Shown: in pieces, positions 34,336 through 41,310 of the stretch
Numbering within the stretch: the first letter of the stretch is position 1
How the letters are laid out: each line of letters opens with the position of its first letter
NCBI GenBank assembly: GCA_018971065.1
Contig: JAGWVC010000013.1
Span: forward strand, 1 to 55,063
Length of the DNA: 55,063 nucleotides
Source of the DNA: Sphingomonadales bacterium
GTDB taxonomy: Bacteria > Pseudomonadota > Alphaproteobacteria > Sphingomonadales > Sphingomonadaceae
Reading direction: 5' to 3'
Notes under the pieces: generated by a model
Told to the model about the DNA's origin: nothing
The model's database searches: none
Seen by the model: the letters and a program-made list of their open reading frames with translations, nothing else
Position numbers and translations under genes: made by a program

Positions 34336-35118
34336 TCAGCGCGAACTGGCCGAGTGGGCGGGGATGGCGCGGCGCGGATCGCCGGGGACGGAAAAAAGGC
34401 CGGCACCGCGCAGCAACAGGCGCAGCGCTTCCCAGTGGATCGCCAGCAGGGAGCGGAACGGAAAGGCCAGCGCGCCGGCCAGAGCCGCCAGCAGCGCGCG
34501 GTCGCCAAGCGGGCGATAGTGCGCGGTGAAGCCCGCGCTAAGCAGCGTGCCCTGCGCGTCGCGATCCTGGATGCCGACGGCGATGCGGCCCGCGCCGAGC
34601 TGGACGCGGAAGCGGTATTCGAGGTTCATCGGCAGGAACGGCGAGACGTGAAGCGCCTTGGCGCAGCGCTGGTGGATGGCGGATTCGGCCGGGCCGGTGA
34701 CGGGCAGGACGTAGGAATGGCGTTCGCCGAACGTGCTGGAAACCTCCCAGACGATGGCGGTGAGGGTGCCGGCGGCATCGTGGCAGAAATAGATGCTGAG
34801 CGGGTTGAAGGCATGGCCCAGCAGGCGCGGCGCGGTGAGCAGCAGGATGCGACCATCGGCAACAAGCCCCGCGTTACGTGCCAACAAGGCGATGCTATCG
34901 CGCAAGGGACGGCCGGACCCGTCGCCATGATCGCGCGGGTGGAACGCGAACAGGTTGAAGCCCCCGCGCGAGAACAGCCGGGTGGAAGGCGGCGGCGCGT
35001 CGAGATCGACCAGCAGCCACAGGTAGCGATAGGCGAAACGGTGCCGGCATGGCCGCAGGCGGCGGTGCATGACCTTGCCGATATAGAGGCCCGGTTCGAG
35101 GATGGGGGGTTCGATCAT
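34336..35118 (-). CDS. DUF1365 family protein
   Basis: Protein of 260 residues with the DUF1365 hallmarks: YIGKVMHRRLRPCRHRFAYR at the N-terminus, DHGDG, LLTAPRLLGHAFNPLSIYFCHD (read in parts), FGERHSYVLP and HVSPFLPMNLEYRF. The family is nearly always found between a flavin amine oxidase and a CFA-type methyltransferase, as here, and is thought to act on acyl lipids, but no reaction is proven. ATGA overlap with the amine-oxidase gene and a 2-nt gap to the methyltransferase gene show one operon. Confidence 0.88.
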   Translation of the reverse strand: MIEPPILEPGLYIGKVMHRRLRPCRHRFAYRYLWLLVDLDAPPPSTRLFSRGGFNLFAFHPRDHGDGSGRPLRDSIALLARNAGLVADGRILLLTAPRLLGHAFNPLSIYFCHDAAGTLTAIVWEVSSTFGERHSYVLPVTGPAESAIHQRCAKALHVSPFLPMNLEYRFRVQLGAGRIAVGIQDRDAQGTLLSAGFTAHYRPLGDRALLAALAGALAFPFRSLLAIHWEALRLLLRGAGLFSVPGDPRRAIPAHSASSR

Positions 35119-36434
35119 GCGGAAGCCGGCGGCAGGAAGATGCGGCCCGATTCGTCGGCGACGCGCCACGGGCGCTTCACACCGCCGATGGCTTCGGCGA
35201 CAGCAAGCCCGGCCTGCAATCCATCCTCGTGGAAGCCCGAGCCGAACCACGCGCCGCACAGCCATAGCCCGCCCTGCCCTTGCAGCGACCACAACCGCTT
35301 CTGCGCGGCCAGGGTGGCTTCGGTGAACAGCGGGTGGCGATAGGTGTGGCGGCGAAGCACCTTGTCCTCGTCCAGAGCCGCACCGGGGTTCAGGGTGACG
35401 AACACATCGGGGTGAAGGTCGTAGCCCTGCAGGCGGTTCATCCAGTAGGTGACGGCGGGGGCGCAGCGGGATTCACCGCTTTCGGCCAGATAGTTCCAGC
35501 TTGCCCACGCAGCACGGCGGCGCGGCATGGCGCAGGCATCGGTGTGCATGACCGCGTGATTGTCCTGATAGGCGAACGCGCCCAGCACCGCGCGTTCCGA
35601 CGAGGTGGGCCGGTCGATCAGGCGCAGCGCCTGATCGGGGTGGCAGGCAAGGACGACGGCGTCATGGCGGCGCTGCTGGCCGGATTCGTCAGTGACCAGC
35701 ACGCCGTCTTCGGTACGGATGACGGCGCGGACCGGGATGCCGGGGCGCAGTGTCGCCGGGCCGAGCGCTTCGGCGAAACGGCGGACATAGCTGCGGCTGC
35801 CGTCCACCACGGTGCGCCAGACCGGGCGGTTGGCGATGTCCAGCAGACCGTGGTTGCGGCTGAAGCGCAGGAAAGCCTGCGCCGGGTAGGCGGCGATGTC
35901 GAGCGCGGGGGTGGACCAGATCGCCGCCGCCATCGGATAGAGATAGCGTTCGCGGAAGGCCGCGCTGTAGCCGCCGGCATCGCAATATTGGCCGAGGGTG
36001 CCGGCGATCTCGGCATCGGCGTCGGCGCGGGCCTGGCGGAAGAAGCGCAGGATTTCGGCGATGAGGTGCCAGTAGGACGGCTTCAGCAGATTGGCGGGCT
36101 GCGCGGCGAGGCCCCGCAGGTTGCCCCCCGAATATTCGAACGCGCCGTGATCGAGCGAGAACGCGAACGACATGTCGCTGGCGCGGGTGGCGACGCCGAG
36201 GTGCGCGAACAGTGCGGTGAGGTTGGGGTAGGTGCGTTCGTTGTAGACGATGAAGCCGTTATCGACGCCGACGCCCTGCCATTCGATGGTATCGCTGTGG
36301 CCGCCGAGGCGCGGCGCGGCTTCGTACAGCGTGACATCACGGCTTTGCGACAGCAGCCACGCGCAGGACAGGCCGGAAATGCCGCCGCCGATCACCGCCA
36401 CGCTGGCCGGCCCGGTCTGATCGCTGTGCGCCAT
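35115..36434 (-). CDS. FAD-dependent amine-oxidase-like protein
   Basis: Flavin amine oxidoreductase-fold protein of 439 residues. The dinucleotide loop is VIGGGISGLSCAWLL (14-28), followed by YEAAPRLGGHSDT and the FAD-contacting C-terminal segment GLWLCGAWFGSGFHEDGLQ, where a family glycine-rich loop ends. It lacks a signal peptide. In this conserved trio it is expected to oxidise or desaturate phospholipid acyl chains rather than amines. GGGGACAGGG precedes the start. The promoter at 36460-36489 fits the adjacent ECF sigma factor. Confidence 0.88.
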   Translation of the reverse strand: MAHSDQTGPASVAVIGGGISGLSCAWLLSQSRDVTLYEAAPRLGGHSDTIEWQGVGVDNGFIVYNERTYPNLTALFAHLGVATRASDMSFAFSLDHGAFEYSGGNLRGLAAQPANLLKPSYWHLIAEILRFFRQARADADAEIAGTLGQYCDAGGYSAAFRERYLYPMAAAIWSTPALDIAAYPAQAFLRFSRNHGLLDIANRPVWRTVVDGSRSYVRRFAEALGPATLRPGIPVRAVIRTEDGVLVTDESGQQRRHDAVVLACHPDQALRLIDRPTSSERAVLGAFAYQDNHAVMHTDACAMPRRRAAWASWNYLAESGESRCAPAVTYWMNRLQGYDLHPDVFVTLNPGAALDEDKVLRRHTYRHPLFTEATLAAQKRLWSLQGQGGLWLCGAWFGSGFHEDGLQAGLAVAEAIGGVKRPWRVADESGRIFLPPASA

Positions 36435-36459
36435 CGCCCTGTCCCCTTTGGTTACCCGG

Positions 36460-36489
36460 CTTCTACGTGGCGCGATGCGGGTTGGATCA
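36460..36489 (-). promoter_or_regulatory. ECF-type promoter of the lipid-modification operon
   Basis: On the minus strand TGATCC (36489-36484), an 18-nt spacer and TAGAAG (36465-36460), about 26 nt before the amine-oxidase start codon. The layout equals the TGATCC-N18-TA promoters of the neighbouring sigma-factor operon and the DUF2177 gene. The -35 matches the RpoE/ChrR promoter class known from Rhodobacter sphaeroides. Confidence 0.8.
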
Positions 36490-36517
36490 GGCGGGGCGTG
36501 AAATAATGTCGCGCGGC

Positions 36518-36547
36518 TGATCCAGCCGGCGCCCGGCGGCGTAACAG
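36518..36547 (+). promoter_or_regulatory. ECF-type autoregulatory promoter of the sigma operon
   Basis: TGATCC at 36518-36523, spacer of exactly 18 nt, TAACAG at 36542-36547, facing the sigma-factor gene. It is back-to-back with the matching promoter on the other strand. It implies that the sigma factor activates its own operon. Confidence 0.8.
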
Positions 36548-36621
36548 GGCCAGACCACCAGGACCATGCCATGCGCCCAGCCCTTGCCCCCCGGCGCGGA
36601 TTTCGGGATACCCCCCGGGGC

Positions 36622-37188
36622 ATGACCGTGCCGCCGCCCCGCCCCGACGACCTGAGCGATTGCCTGCGGGCGGTGGCACTGCGGCAGGACCGCGCCGCGT
36701 TCGGGCGGCTGTTCCAGCATTTCGCGCCGCGCATCGCCGCGTTCCTGCGGCGCGGCGGGATGGGCGCCGAAGAGGCCGAGGACCTGGCGCAGGAGACGAT
36801 GGCGGCGGTGTGGCGCAAGGCCGCGCTGTTCGACGCGGGCCGTGCCGGGGTGGCGACGTGGATCTTCACGATCGCCCGCAACCAGCGGATCGACCACTTC
36901 CGCCGCGCGACCCGGGCGCTGGGGGCGGCGGAGCTGTTCGGCGCGGTGGACGAGTCGCCCGCGCCTTCGGCCGAGGACCTGGGACTGGCCGGTGAGCGCG
37001 AGGCGCGGGTGCGCGGGGCGCTGGCGCGGCTGTCGAGCGAGCAGGCGGCGGTGCTGCGGCTGTCGTTCTTTGCCGAGAAGCCGCATGGCGAGATCGCGCG
37101 CGAGCTGGGCATTCCGCTGGGGACGGTAAAATCGCGGGTGCGGCTGGCGATGGCGCGCCTGCGCAGCTTTCTGGAGGACAGGCCATGA
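36622..37188 (+). CDS. rpoE: ECF sigma factor, RpoE/ChrR type (ECF11-like)
   Basis: Extracytoplasmic-function sigma factor of 188 residues. Region 2 spans about 20-90 with EEAEDLAQETMAAVWRKA and WIFTIARNQRIDHFRR; region 4 spans about 125-185 with LSSEQAAVLRLSFF and the helix-turn-helix GEIARELGIPLGTVKSR. It is followed by a ChrR-type anti-sigma gene (ATGA overlap), the arrangement of the singlet-oxygen response in Rhodobacter. The start at 36622 gives a normal N-terminus; ATG 36571 lies upstream in the same frame and remains possible given a transcription start near 36554. Confidence 0.9.
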   Translation: MTVPPPRPDDLSDCLRAVALRQDRAAFGRLFQHFAPRIAAFLRRGGMGAEEAEDLAQETMAAVWRKAALFDAGRAGVATWIFTIARNQRIDHFRRATRALGAAELFGAVDESPAPSAEDLGLAGEREARVRGALARLSSEQAAVLRLSFFAEKPHGEIARELGIPLGTVKSRVRLAMARLRSFLEDRP

Positions 37189-37814
37189 TCACCCACCATC
37201 CCTCCGACGAGGCGCTGGCCCGGATGGCGGCGGGCGGGCTGGCGGCCGGCCCGGCGCTGGTGGTGGCCACGCATCTGGCGGGCTGTGCCGAATGCCGCGC
37301 CCGCGTTGCCGATTACGAGGCGGCAGCGGGCGCGCTGCTGGCCGACGAGACGCCGGTCATGCTGCGCGCCGATGCGTTTGCGCGGACGCTGGCGCGGATC
37401 GATGCGCCGGACGTGGCTGCCGCGCCGCCGCCGGTGGTGCATCCGGACCTGCCGCCGCCGCTGAATCGCTGCGCGATCGGGCCGTGGCGGTTCGTGCATC
37501 CGCGCCTGCGCTGGCGGCGGCTGGTGCTGCCGCAGGACCCGGCGGCGAACGTGATCATGCTGAAGGTGGGCGCGGGCTTTGCGGTGCCGCACCACAGCCA
37601 CACCGGACGCGAGTTCACCCAGGTGATCAGCGGCGGGTTTTCCGATGCGCTGGGCCGTTATGCCGCCGGCGACTGCATCGAGGCGGACGCGGATATCGAC
37701 CACCAGCCGCTGGCCGACAGCGACGAGCCGTGCGTGGTGCTGGCGGCGGTGGAAGGGCGGCTGCGGCTGCGCAACTGGTTGGGGCGGCTGGCGCAACCGT
37801 TGATCGGCCTGTGA
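37185..37814 (+). CDS. chrR: ChrR-type zinc/cupin anti-sigma factor
   Basis: Anti-sigma factor of 209 residues with two domains. The N-terminal zinc anti-sigma domain has His4/5, His30, Cys34 and Cys37 in ATHLAGCAEC. The C-terminal cupin has metal ligands His137, His139 and Glu143 in PHHSHTGRE and His173. In R. sphaeroides ChrR the first domain holds RpoE and the cupin is needed to release it on singlet oxygen. All expected ligands are present, so it should be functional. It is coupled to the sigma gene and to the DUF1295 gene by 4-nt overlaps. Confidence 0.92.
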   Translation: MITHHPSDEALARMAAGGLAAGPALVVATHLAGCAECRARVADYEAAAGALLADETPVMLRADAFARTLARIDAPDVAAAPPPVVHPDLPPPLNRCAIGPWRFVHPRLRWRRLVLPQDPAANVIMLKVGAGFAVPHHSHTGREFTQVISGGFSDALGRYAAGDCIEADADIDHQPLADSDEPCVVLAAVEGRLRLRNWLGRLAQPLIGL

Positions 37815-38581
37815 TAGTTGCGGCAGCACTGGCCGGATTCCTGGCGCTGGTGATGGCGGTGGCATGGGCAGTCGCGTGGCGGACGGGGCGATCGGGGATC
37901 ATCGACGCGGTGTGGTCGCTGGCGACGGGCATGGCCGGGGCGCTGGCGGCGCTGGCGCCCGGCGGACTGGCGGCGCGGCGCGGGCTGGTGGCGGCGACGG
38001 GGGCCGCGTGGGGGCTGCGGCTGGGCCTGCATCTATGGCGGCGGGCCGGGCATGGCGACGATCCGCGCTATGCCGCGCTGAAGGCCGAATGGGGCGACGC
38101 GGCAGCGGTGAAGCTGTTCCGGTTCCTGCAGGTTCAGGCGCTGTCGGCCTGGCCGCTGGTGCTGGCGTTCTGGCTGGCCGCCCATGCGCCGCGCACCGCG
38201 CTGGGCTGGCAGGATGCGGCCGGCGTGGCGGTGGTGCTGCTGGCGCTGGCGGGCGAGGCGGTTGCCGACCGACAAGTGGCGCGGTTCCGGACCGACCCGG
38301 CCCATCGCGGTCAGGTCTGCGACCGGGGGCTGTGGGGCTGGAGCCGCCATCCGAACTATTTCTGCGAATGGCTGGTGTGGTGGGCGGTGGTGCTGATCGC
38401 GGCGGGGTGGCCGTGGGGCTGGCTGGCGCTGCTGGCGCCGGCGTGGATCTATGTGCTGCTGGTCCACGTTTCGGGCATTCCGCCGCTGGAGGCGCATATG
38501 GCGCGCAGCCGGCCCGAGGCGTGGGCGGCCTATCGCGCGCGGGTCAGCGCGTTCTGGCCGCGGCTTCCGGTCAGGCGTTGA
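37811..38581 (+). CDS. DUF1295 membrane protein
   Basis: Integral membrane protein of 256 residues with about six hydrophobic segments, related to steroid-5-alpha-reductase/isoprenylcysteine-methyltransferase-type enzymes. The conserved C-terminal segment includes GLWGWSRHPNYFCEWLVWW and SGIPPLEAHMARSRPEAW. DUF1295 proteins commonly sit in operons with CFA-type methyltransferases and are presumed to modify lipids using NADPH or SAM. The start is the GTG overlapping the chrR stop. Its 3' end overlaps the convergent DUF2177 gene by 11 nt. Confidence 0.86.
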   Translation: MIVAAALAGFLALVMAVAWAVAWRTGRSGIIDAVWSLATGMAGALAALAPGGLAARRGLVAATGAAWGLRLGLHLWRRAGHGDDPRYAALKAEWGDAAAVKLFRFLQVQALSAWPLVLAFWLAAHAPRTALGWQDAAGVAVVLLALAGEAVADRQVARFRTDPAHRGQVCDRGLWGWSRHPNYFCEWLVWWAVVLIAAGWPWGWLALLAPAWIYVLLVHVSGIPPLEAHMARSRPEAWAAYRARVSAFWPRLPVRR

Positions 38582-38975
38582 CCGACCGGGCAACCACCAC
38601 CGCCAACGCCGCCGCTGCGCCGGTCAGCAGAGCGCCCCAGGTCATGTCCACCAGTGACAGCGTGGTGGACCAGTGCTTCAGCGTCGCCTGGTTGGTCAGG
38701 TCATAGGTGCCATAGGCGCAAAGGCCGAACACCGCGCCGCGCAGGCCGGCGGCGAGCCAGCCCCCGGCAGCGGCACCCGGAACGATCGCCAGCGCCACCG
38801 CGCCCGCCGCGTAGAGCAGGTAGAACGCCGCCGCCGGGGCCATGCGGAAGCCGGACAGCGCCATGTCGCCCATCGCCGGGCGGTAGATGGTGTTGCCGGC
38901 CCAGCCCAGCCACAGGAAGTCCGCGCCGACAAAGGCGAGCAGGAACACGATGTAGGTGATGGCATAGAGCTTCAT
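38571..38975 (-). CDS. DUF2177 membrane protein
   Basis: Small membrane protein of 134 residues with four predicted helices. It has FVGADFLWLGWAGN and YDLTNQATLKHWSTTLSLVD, both typical of DUF2177. The family is found with RpoE/ChrR-controlled genes in alphaproteobacteria; no function is known. It is transcribed from its own TGATCC-N18-TA promoter and converges on DUF1295. Confidence 0.86.
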   Translation of the reverse strand: MKLYAITYIVFLLAFVGADFLWLGWAGNTIYRPAMGDMALSGFRMAPAAAFYLLYAAGAVALAIVPGAAAGGWLAAGLRGAVFGLCAYGTYDLTNQATLKHWSTTLSLVDMTWGALLTGAAAALAVVVARSVNA

Positions 38976-38999
38976 GGCGCGTACTCCGGCGGGTTTGCC

Positions 39000-39029
39000 G
39001 GGATACGCATCGCGCGGCGGTTTGGATCA
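39000..39029 (-). promoter_or_regulatory. ECF-type promoter of the DUF2177 gene
   Basis: On the minus strand TGATCC (39029-39024), 18-nt spacer, TATCCC (39005-39000), about 25 nt before the ATG at 38975. It is the third copy of the same promoter architecture within 2.6 kb, so DUF2177 should belong to the local sigma-factor regulon. Confidence 0.75.
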
Positions 39030-39049
39030 GGATTCAGATGTCGGTGGTC

Positions 39050-39095
39050 GTGCGATTTTTTGACAAAAACCGGTTCCCACTTTTTGTCATCGCAC
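39050..39095. repeat. Alphaproteobacterial-type palindromic intergenic element
   Basis: Hairpin with outer arms GTGCGA (39050-39055) and TCGCAC (39090-39095) and inner arms TGACAAAAA (39061-39069) and TTTTTGTCA (39081-39089), with an unpaired TTTTT on one side. The loop CCGGTTCCCAC gives the phrase AACCGGTTCCCACTTTT, which I recall as a recurring intergenic element in many alphaproteobacteria. It lies directly after the modC stop and may also act as its 3' end. Confidence 0.55.
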
Positions 39096-39096
39096 T

Positions 39097-39804
39097 CTAG
39101 CTTTCCAGCCATTCCGCCAGTGGCCCCTGCTCCGCGCGGAGATCGGCGCTGGACAGGTGCTGGGCCACGCTGCCGTCGCGCACGAAGCAGACTTCGTCGG
39201 CGCACAGGGCGATATCCTCGGCATCGTGCGTGACGAAGACGATGGGGCACGGCGTGGTCTCGCGCAATTGCGCGACCAGCCGGTGGAGCGCGCGGCGGGT
39301 GGGGCGATCGACCGCGGAGAACGGCTCATCGAGCAGCAGGACATCGGGATCGCGCGCGAGGGCGCGGGCCAGCGCGACGCGCTGCTGCTGGCCGCCCGAG
39401 AGCGCGTGGGGGCGGCGCTGGTCGAAACCGTCGAGCTGGACGCGGGCCAGCATTTCGGCGGCACGGGCGCGGCGCCGGGCGCGGGGCTGGTCGGCCATCG
39501 CTTCCATGACGTTTTCCAGCGCGGTAAGATGCGGGAACAGCGCGTAGGACTGGAAGACGAGGCCGACGCGGCGGGCGCGGGCGGGGAGGCTGATGCCGCC
39601 GGCGCTGTCGAGCCAGGTGTGGCCGCCCGCGACGATGCGGCCCTGCGGCGATGGCCCAAGCCCGGCAATCGCGCGCAGGATCGTGGTCTTGCCCGCGCCC
39701 GAAGGGCCGATCAGCGCCAGCGTCTGGTGGCGCGCGACGGTGAACGCCACGTCGAGCGGGATCGGGCCGGACTGGCGCACGGTGACGTGCAGCCCTTCAG
39801 CCAT
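39097..39804 (-). CDS. modC: Molybdate ABC transporter ATP-binding protein
   Basis: ABC ATPase of 235 residues. Walker A is GPSGAGKT (33-40), the Q-loop is [10 protein letters not shown], the signature is LSGGQQQR, Walker B is [12 protein letters not shown] and the switch histidine is in VTHD. It powers molybdate (or tungstate) import. It ends soon after the ATPase domain and lacks the C-terminal MOP/TOBE molybdate-sensing domain of classical ModC (about 350 residues), so feedback sensing by ModC is absent. It overlaps modB by 8 nt. Confidence 0.88.
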   Translation of the reverse strand: MAEGLHVTVRQSGPIPLDVAFTVARHQTLALIGPSGAGKTTILRAIAGLGPSPQGRIVAGGHTWLDSAGGISLPARARRVGLVFQSYALFPHLTALENVMEAMADQPRARRRARAAEMLARVQLDGFDQRRPHALSGGQQQRVALARALARDPDVLLLDEPFSAVDRPTRRALHRLVAQLRETTPCPIVFVTHDAEDIALCADEVCFVRDGSVAQHLSSADLRAEQGPLAEWLES

Positions 39805-40462
39805 GACGGCGCGCCCTGCCGCCGAGCATGAAGCTGGCGGTGACGGCGACCAGCGAGATCGCCATCAGCACCGCCGACATGCGCGCGGCGGCGGGGTTGT
39901 CGAACGCCTGGACGCGATCGTAGATCGACAGCGCCAGGGTGCGGGTTTCGCCGGGCAGCGAGCCGCCGACCATCAGCACCACGCCGAATTCGCCCAGCGT
40001 GTGCGCGAAGGCCAGCACCGCGCCGGTGACGACGCCGGGCCAGACCAGCGGCAGTTCGATCCGCCAGAACGTGCGCCAGCGCGAATGGCCGCAGGTGGCC
40101 GACGCCTCGCGCAGCTCACGCCCCACCGCCTCGAACGCGCGCTGGGCGGGCTGGATCGCGAAGGGCAGGTTGACGATGATCGAGGCGACCAGCACGCCCT
40201 GGAAGCTGAATACCAGCGCGCCGCCGAACAGCGCCTGCCAGAGCTTGCCGAGAGGGGATTCCGGCCCCATGCCGACCAGCAGGTAGAAGCCGATCACCGT
40301 AGGCGGCAGGACCAGCGGCAGGGTTACCGCCGCCTCGATCAACGCGCGGCCGGGCAGGCGGGTGGTGGCCAGCCAGCGGCCGGTGACGATGGCCACCGGC
40401 ACCAGCACCGCGATGGTGAGGCCGCCGAGCAGCAGCGAAAGGCGCAGTGCCTGCCAGTCCAT
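39797..40462 (-). CDS. modB: Molybdate ABC transporter permease
   Basis: Inner-membrane permease of 221 residues with five or six helices. It contains LPLVLPPTVIGFYLL, the ATPase-contact EAA loop EASATCGHSRWRTFWRIELP and FAHTLGEFGVVLMVGG, all characteristic of ModB/CysT-type permeases. ATG 40462 was taken as start, 7 nt after the modA stop; a longer reading frame would overlap modA. It forms the channel for molybdate together with ModC and the binding protein. Confidence 0.9.
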   Translation of the reverse strand: MDWQALRLSLLLGGLTIAVLVPVAIVTGRWLATTRLPGRALIEAAVTLPLVLPPTVIGFYLLVGMGPESPLGKLWQALFGGALVFSFQGVLVASIIVNLPFAIQPAQRAFEAVGRELREASATCGHSRWRTFWRIELPLVWPGVVTGAVLAFAHTLGEFGVVLMVGGSLPGETRTLALSIYDRVQAFDNPAAARMSAVLMAISLVAVTASFMLGGRARRHG

Positions 40463-40469
40463 GCCCGCG

Positions 40470-41252
40470 TTACCGGTCACCCGGCAGGGTGAAGCCATAG
40501 CGCACGAGGATGCGGCGCGCGGGCGGGGTCTGCATATAGGCGTAGAAGCGGCGGGCGGTCGTCCCTGCGCCGGTGAGCAGCGCCATGCGCTGGCGGATCG
40601 GCTGGTGCCAGTTGGCGGGGATCAGCATATAATCGGCACGGGTGGCGAAGGCGGGATCGAGCACCAGCGCCAGCGAGACCACGCCGCCTTGCGCGCCGCC
40701 CGCGGTTGCGAACTGCAGCGCCTGCGCGACGTTTTCACCCAGCACCAGCTTGCCCTGCAGCGGCGCCCAGAGGCCCGCGTGTTGCAACGCCTCGCGGGCG
40801 CGGGCGCCGTAGGGGGCGTGATCGGGGTTGGCGATGGCGAAGCGGGTGACCTGGCCTTTTGCAAGGGCATCGCGCAGGCCGTTGAGATTACCGTCGAGCG
40901 CGAGCGGCGAGCCTTTGGGGGCGACGAGCGCGAGGCGGCCGATGGCGTAGAGCTTGCCGGTGCCCAGTGCCTTGCGGGCTTTCGCAAGGTCGAGCACGTA
41001 TTGCTCATCGGCCGAGAACAGCAACTGGAATGGCGCGCCTTGGCTGATCTGCTGGAAGAACGTGCCTGACGATCCGAAGGTGAGCTTCACCTCAAGCCCG
41101 GTGTCCTTGCGGAACGCATCGGCGACGCCGGTGAGCGCGAGGCGCAGGTCGGCGGCGGCGGCGATGTTGGGCACGTCCTGCGCGTGCGCGGCCGGGGCAT
41201 GGCCGAGCGCCAGCAGCAGCGCCGATCCGATGATGCTGAAGAACCGCTTCAT
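40470..41252 (-). CDS. modA: Molybdate-binding periplasmic protein
   Basis: Secreted substrate-binding protein of 260 residues. A signal peptide ends at AAHAQD (about residue 25). The mature protein opens with IAAAADLRLALTGVADAF, then LTFGSSGTFFQQISQGAPFQLLFSADEQY with the oxyanion-binding serines, and AIANPDHAPYGARAREAL, all typical of ModA. It captures molybdate or tungstate in the periplasm. First gene of modABC; a TonB receptor gene ends 58 nt upstream on the same strand with no T-tailed terminator between. Confidence 0.9.
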   Translation of the reverse strand: MKRFFSIIGSALLLALGHAPAAHAQDVPNIAAAADLRLALTGVADAFRKDTGLEVKLTFGSSGTFFQQISQGAPFQLLFSADEQYVLDLAKARKALGTGKLYAIGRLALVAPKGSPLALDGNLNGLRDALAKGQVTRFAIANPDHAPYGARAREALQHAGLWAPLQGKLVLGENVAQALQFATAGGAQGGVVSLALVLDPAFATRADYMLIPANWHQPIRQRMALLTGAGTTARRFYAYMQTPPARRILVRYGFTLPGDR

Positions 41253-41310
41253 TCCTGCCCTCTTGCGTGTTGCCAGCCTGTGACCTTGCCGCGCCGTGCG
41301 CAAGCCCCTT

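Noticed and set aside
36571..36621. Upstream extension of the sigma factor (ATG 36571)
   Set aside because: The extra 17 residues are Arg/Pro-rich and unlike ECF N-termini; kept only as an alternative start.
41253..41310. Molybdenum-cofactor riboswitch or ModE site before modA
   Set aside because: The 58-nt gap is too short for a Moco riboswitch, and no ModE-type palindrome was seen.
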